In this document: piece by piece, positions 59,930 through 64,000 of the stretch
How positions within the stretch are numbered: position 1 is the first letter of the stretch
Layout: every line of letters starts with the position of its first letter
NCBI RefSeq assembly: GCF_949628265.1
Contig: NC_088790.1
Coordinates: 8,250,545-8,314,544, forward strand
DNA length: 64,000 nucleotides
DNA from: Cloeon dipterum
Lineage: Eukaryota; Arthropoda; Insecta; Ephemeroptera; Baetidae
Reading direction: 5' to 3'
Program-made: the position numbers and the translations under genes
Notes under the pieces: model-generated
Told to the model about the DNA's origin: nothing
Database searches by the model: none
Seen by the model: only the letters and a program-made list of their open reading frames with translations

Positions 59930-62900
59930 CTAGTTGGTGGATTTGTTTGCGGCCGCCCTGCGCAGTGTTTCCCGCAGTGTGGGCTGGTTGCTGCTCTTGC
60001 TGCCCTTGCTCCGCTGAGCCGACTTCTTGTCGAGAGACCTGGTCCGCAAATGGTACGAGTTGTGAGCTTTCACCTCCTCGTCGAGCTCGTCCTGCAGCTG
60101 TTTGGCCATCAGGGCGTCTTGTCTTTCTTGTTCCAAAGTACTCAGGTACTTAGAGTAGTTCAGGCTATCCGCCCGTTTGCCTCTAGATAGGATTCCGTCC
60201 ACGGAGTCCTCGTCATCACTTAGCGCGAAGGGATCCGGCGAGCTTGAGCGGCGGTCCAGGCTCTCTTCATTCATGTCTACGTCCGTTGACTCGCCCACGC
60301 GCCGCACTTTGCTGTGGATGAACGAACTCGACGGACACAGCTCCCGCTTCACCGCTTTCGGCTGGTAACCTAAGTTACAAACACACGAAAACATTTCATT
60401 AATGTTTTGCATATAAAGTAAATAGTGTGATTGCATTTTGTAATTTTATTGGAATTGTGGCTGGATAACTCAATTTAATTCAGGACAAAGATGCTTAGAA
60501 AACACTTTAATGTAATTATTTGTCTTTTTGCTTTGAATGAAATGCTAAAGTGTAAGATAAAATACTTGATGAAAGCTATTAGCCATCAAGCCAGCCTGTG
60601 CCTCGACTGCCTCCGTGCAGCATTGGTAAGAATTTAGAAAAGTGATAACATTGACCAAAAAGTATCCATGAAGAGTTAGTAAAAATTCACAACAATGTTA
60701 AGTTGAGAGAACGAGATTTAACATCGTTGATTGAAATTTCTGCGCGATGTTAAGTTCAAATTAAATAGGGATCAAAGAATTTAAAATAATGAAAATCAAA
60801 ATGCTTTAAAAATATTCTCCAGATCACTAAGGTAAGACACAGGCGAGAAATTTTAAGGGCTTTTAGCATCAAACCTCAACCAGGCACCCAAAAGTCAAAG
60901 TTTTCAGCAGAAATGTGAGACAAATAAAGAAAGCCGAGAAGGCCACAAATTCAGGGATCACCAATTTTACAGTGCGCAAAAATTATCCGCTGGGTTATGA
61001 CGAAAAAATAATTAATTTTTTTCTAAATTTAACCCCACAAAAAATTATATTTGCGCCAAATAAGATAAGAGTTAAAGAGTTGGAAAAATGCAATAATATT
61101 TACATTTATCTTTTTTTGTGAATTCAGTGGCGTGTGAATTTTTTCAAAGTAATATTTCTTCTATCCAACAATATACAGTTATGTTCTGCTATAAAAATTC
61201 ATATGTGTTTTAGAAAGAGTGCGCAAAATTCCAGAAGTTTATAGTAAATCAATGTTTTTTTTTTAAAATACGAGTTTTTGTTGAAATTTGAACAACCGCT
61301 ATTCAAAGCTTAGTTTTTGACGCTTTGCACAGCAGAAAATGGACCAAATAATGGGACCTGATTTAGGTTTCTTGCAGTATAAAGTACAAGGATTATATTT
61401 GTGAGGCTGATTTGCCGCGTTCCAGTCTCACTCATTGACAACAATCTGGTAAATTCAAGATTTTTAATCTTTGAAAATATTAAGCTCTTATCAGCTATAG
61501 ATGTAAAATTTTAAAAATAGAATCAATAAAATGAATTGAAACAAACTAGCAGTTTGCTGATTTTGTGAGCATATTTCGCCGAGAACCTATTTGTGAGGAA
61601 TGACGTAGCGGCTGATTTGCACAAAGAGTTCAAGAGGGACAGGCTTACCTTTGAAAGCAGAAAAAGACGAGTGCGGCTTGAAAATGTTATTCGGTGTAGA
61701 CGACTCTCGCTTCTCGAAAAAGTGAAGTGTAGAAAATTGGCGAACCAAAGGCGGACTGGAATTTAAAATTCGACTTTTATTTTCGTTGGGCAACTTTCGT
61801 TACAAATTAAAATAGTACCTGCAAGCAGGAGTTTCCTCAAACTGTAAGTTTTTGACTGGGGTTGCTCTAATTATTGGAACTTGAAGCACCGCACCGTCTG
61901 AAATTCATAACTTAGTAATTCACTTCAGTATACAGTTTCACAAAACAAACCTGGCGACAGTTTCGGAGGAGTCTGAGGAACTCTGTGAATAGGTGCAAAT
62001 TCAAAATGCGGGAATTCGTTGGTGATGCTATCGCATCGGTTGATTTTCAAAGCATCTTTCTCGTCTGCAATAAAAATCGGTCAGAAACCATTAAACATAT
62101 TCTGTGTTGAGTTAAATACCAGTGAAACTTCTATCAGTCTGCGGAGAGTTGCTACGACTGTTCCCTTGTAGGGGCTTGACTTTGGAAAAGAACACGTCCA
62201 AGGGGCCTCTGACTGACGAAGACCCAGAGGCCAGCGCGCCCAATTTGTTTTCCTTGTCATCTGTCTTCTGCTCTCCATTCTGTATCACGTCCATTGGTTC
62301 AGCTTTGTTTTGTAATGATCCATTGATATCCTGAAACAATTGTTTTTATCCAGTCATCATTTTGAAATGAAACGGCATTTAAATCCATGAGAGGAATCGA
62401 TAACAATCTTGAAATAACGCAGTTATCAAGTTGTATAAAGAGAAGATAATGTTACACCTCAAGTCTACAGATAAAGGCACTTCTAAGTTTGAACACGATT
62501 TGACGGTGAATGGATGAATGAAAAACAAATACCTCGGTGGAATCTTGGGCATTGTTTGATATCTGAGGTTCAAAACAAAGAAGGCGCCTTATCTAATGTT
62601 CGCGAAAAATGACAAAACACCTCTAAAACGCCAATAAAATTATTTTTGTTGGAGTAAAAAAAACTTCCTGAAAGAGCAATTTCGCTTACCAGCTCAATTT
62701 GTGACTGTAACTCCCTCGCTATTCGCTCGTCCTCCTCTTCCCTTCTCTTTAAACTGTCCTCCTCTTCCTAAAAAATGACAAAATGCACCTCACTCAACTC
62801 AATTCAACGACGCAGTTGAAATTGCGAAACAGCAAATCAATAGACAAGTGCGAGCTTGTACACACACGACTAGATAAAATGTTAAGTGTCGTACCTGCAA

Positions 62901-63431
62901 CTGCATGATGAGTTCGACCGAGGCTTTTTCCTCGGCCTCTTGCCGCTGCTTTAGCTCTACCTCGAGTTTGGCCTGGCTCGTCTCGAACTCCTTCCTGATT
63001 TCACCAGGCTGGCTGATTTTGACTGGCGCTGGCCCTGATCCCTCGAGCACTGCAAATAGGCAACAAGGTCGCCAAGGTTAAGTTTACGTCCGAGCAAGGT
63101 TATATTATGCGTGTATACAATTCGATCAGCTCAACTCACCGTCTTCCAAGCAATCGTCTTCGCCTTTTTGTTTCATTGCGACGTAATCGGCGTAGTTTCG
63201 CTGGATGTGCTCCCAGAGTTTCGCATTCACCAGGCTGCCTTCCTTCCTTTCCTTGCGCAACCACGCGCCGACTCTTTTCCGACACATCGGGCAAGTGAGG
63301 TTGGCCATTTCCATGGAGCCGTCGAAGCACTCAAGGCACAACGCATGTTTGCAAGGCAGCGTAACTGGCTCCACCAGAATGCCTCGGCAGATCGGGCAGA
63401 TCAGTTTTTCCAGGGTCAGATTCTTAAACAT
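59930..63431 (-). CDS. RNF168-like RING E3 ubiquitin ligase
   Basis: In vertebrates RNF168 ubiquitinates H2A K13/K15 at DNA breaks and binds the marks it makes. Nine exons on the minus strand (63431-63140, 63049-62895, 62767-62690, 62562-62533, 62330-62120, 62064-61951, 61897-61819, 61755-61649, 60369-59930) join in phase to 501 residues. A C3HC4 RING sits at residues 12-50 (CPIC...LVEPVTLPCKHALC...CPMC), followed by the RNF168-type GSLVNAKLWEHIQ. Exons 2-3 match the first ubiquitin-binding module: QPGEIRKEFE, then a motif interacting with ubiquitin, EEEDERIARELQ. A second one (LEQERQDALMAKQLQDEL, about 434-451) followed by YHLRTRS (461-467) matches the C-terminal module. A segment upstream of the ATG is open but has no ATG. 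The middle is disordered and contains two PCNA-binding-like motifs (226-233 and 326-333). RNF169 lacks ligase activity but looks similar, so the paralog assignment is open. Confidence 0.88.
60370..61648 (-). other. Intron 8 of the RNF168-like gene
   Basis: This 1.3 kb AT-rich intron precedes the last exon, which codes for the C-terminal ubiquitin-binding module. I saw no repeats, RNA genes or other coding sequence in it. Confidence 0.45.
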
Positions 63432-64000
63432 TTTGCAGCCCTCTCCGACACATAGGGCCCCGTCGATGTGCAAAATTTCGCCAATTCAAACGTCACAATT
63501 GAGAATGAACTTTTCCCTCCAGCTGGGGCTCTGATTGATAAACATCCGTCAAAGCAGCACCACCAGCGCCACTCTCCGTGCAAGTATTAGCAGGAAACCC
63601 CGTAAGGTTAGCATTGTCTGCGAATGTGGCCGCAGCGGGCAGCACCGTTTGCGCGTCGTAAACACAGTACGCATGCGTCGCCTACTAATGGATAGTACGA
63701 AAACGTAGCACGGCAAAGCGAAAACCAGATGGAGCTCGAATCAATGAACTTAAAAATGGATGACAAGCTGCTTGAGCAGCACGTCGCACAGGTTGCGCGC
63801 CACTAGCGCTAAACAAAGACGCAGCGGTTAGCGCTATAATCAAAATCATAAAATCAACACACGGCGCCGAACAAATTTTGGTTGAATCGCGCTCCCACAC
63901 AACGATAATTTGCGGTGAAGATTGCTGTGCTGTTATTTCAAGAATTCAGTTCTTCCTGCCATAGAGAATTTAGCGTAATGTCCTGAGAATTGGTCTGATT
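63432..64000. promoter_or_regulatory. Upstream region of the RNF168-like gene, to the right edge
   Basis: This region must contain the leader and promoter of the minus-strand ligase gene. It is GC-richer from 63540 to 63690 and becomes AT-rich beyond 63830. A minus-strand open frame at 63685-63900 has no recognised content. No CRE or TATA box was found. A further gene to the right may share it, but none of its coding sequence is visible. Confidence 0.35.

Overview
This 64 kb window is nuclear DNA from an arthropod, most likely an insect. The genes are intron-rich with small exons, GT-AG splice sites and AATAAA signals, set in AT-rich introns and spacers. Protein content is typically insect: one thrombospondin of the COMP type without type 1 repeats, lingerer with its UBA and RGG regions, a FUT10/FUT11-type (FucTB) fucosyltransferase and a single heparan sulfate 6-O-sulfotransferase. 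I cannot name the order. An RNF168-like ligase is present; from memory the fly model lacks one, so this is probably not a fly. Gene models were built by reading splice sites by eye and checking that every exon junction keeps phase. UTRs and transcription starts are mostly undetermined.

Layout, left to right. (1) 509-7174, minus: 5' part of a ZC2HC1/ZNF474-like C2HC zinc-knuckle gene that runs off the left edge. (2) 9654-29142, plus: complete 21-exon thrombospondin. Its introns hold a (GA)82 microsatellite and two copies of a SINE whose head resembles 5S rRNA. (3) 29553-31042, minus: CKS cyclin-dependent kinase subunit, tail to tail with thrombospondin, with a nested inverted repeat in one intron. 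(4) 31489-32136, plus: mitochondrial ribosomal protein L54, sharing a 446 bp divergent promoter with CKS. (5) 32610-34300, plus: FUT10/11-like fucosyltransferase, tail to tail with (6) 34431-36466, minus: a 13-finger C2H2 protein. (7) 36578-36991, plus: an uncharacterised open frame with a membrane or signal segment. (8) 37545-44314, minus: lingerer (UBAP2/UBAP2L family), 15 coding exons. (9) 45731-47209, minus: complex I subunit NDUFA2. (10) 47807-54935, plus: heparan sulfate 6-O-sulfotransferase, two coding exons around a 5.9 kb intron. (11) 59930-63431, minus: RNF168-like RING E3 ligase, 9 exons.

The genes do not form a pathway. They are housekeeping, matrix and signalling genes packed in a gene-dense stretch. 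The signals most worth a second look are: the RNF168-like gene with two PCNA-binding-like motifs; the 5S-headed SINE family (two near-complete copies and one short tail with target-site duplications); a peptide-coding repeat family shared by two distant introns; perfect TGACGTCA (CRE) sites in three separate promoters; and a 54-nt in-frame intron-like segment in lingerer. I saw no self-standing novel biological system in the sense of an operon or defence island.
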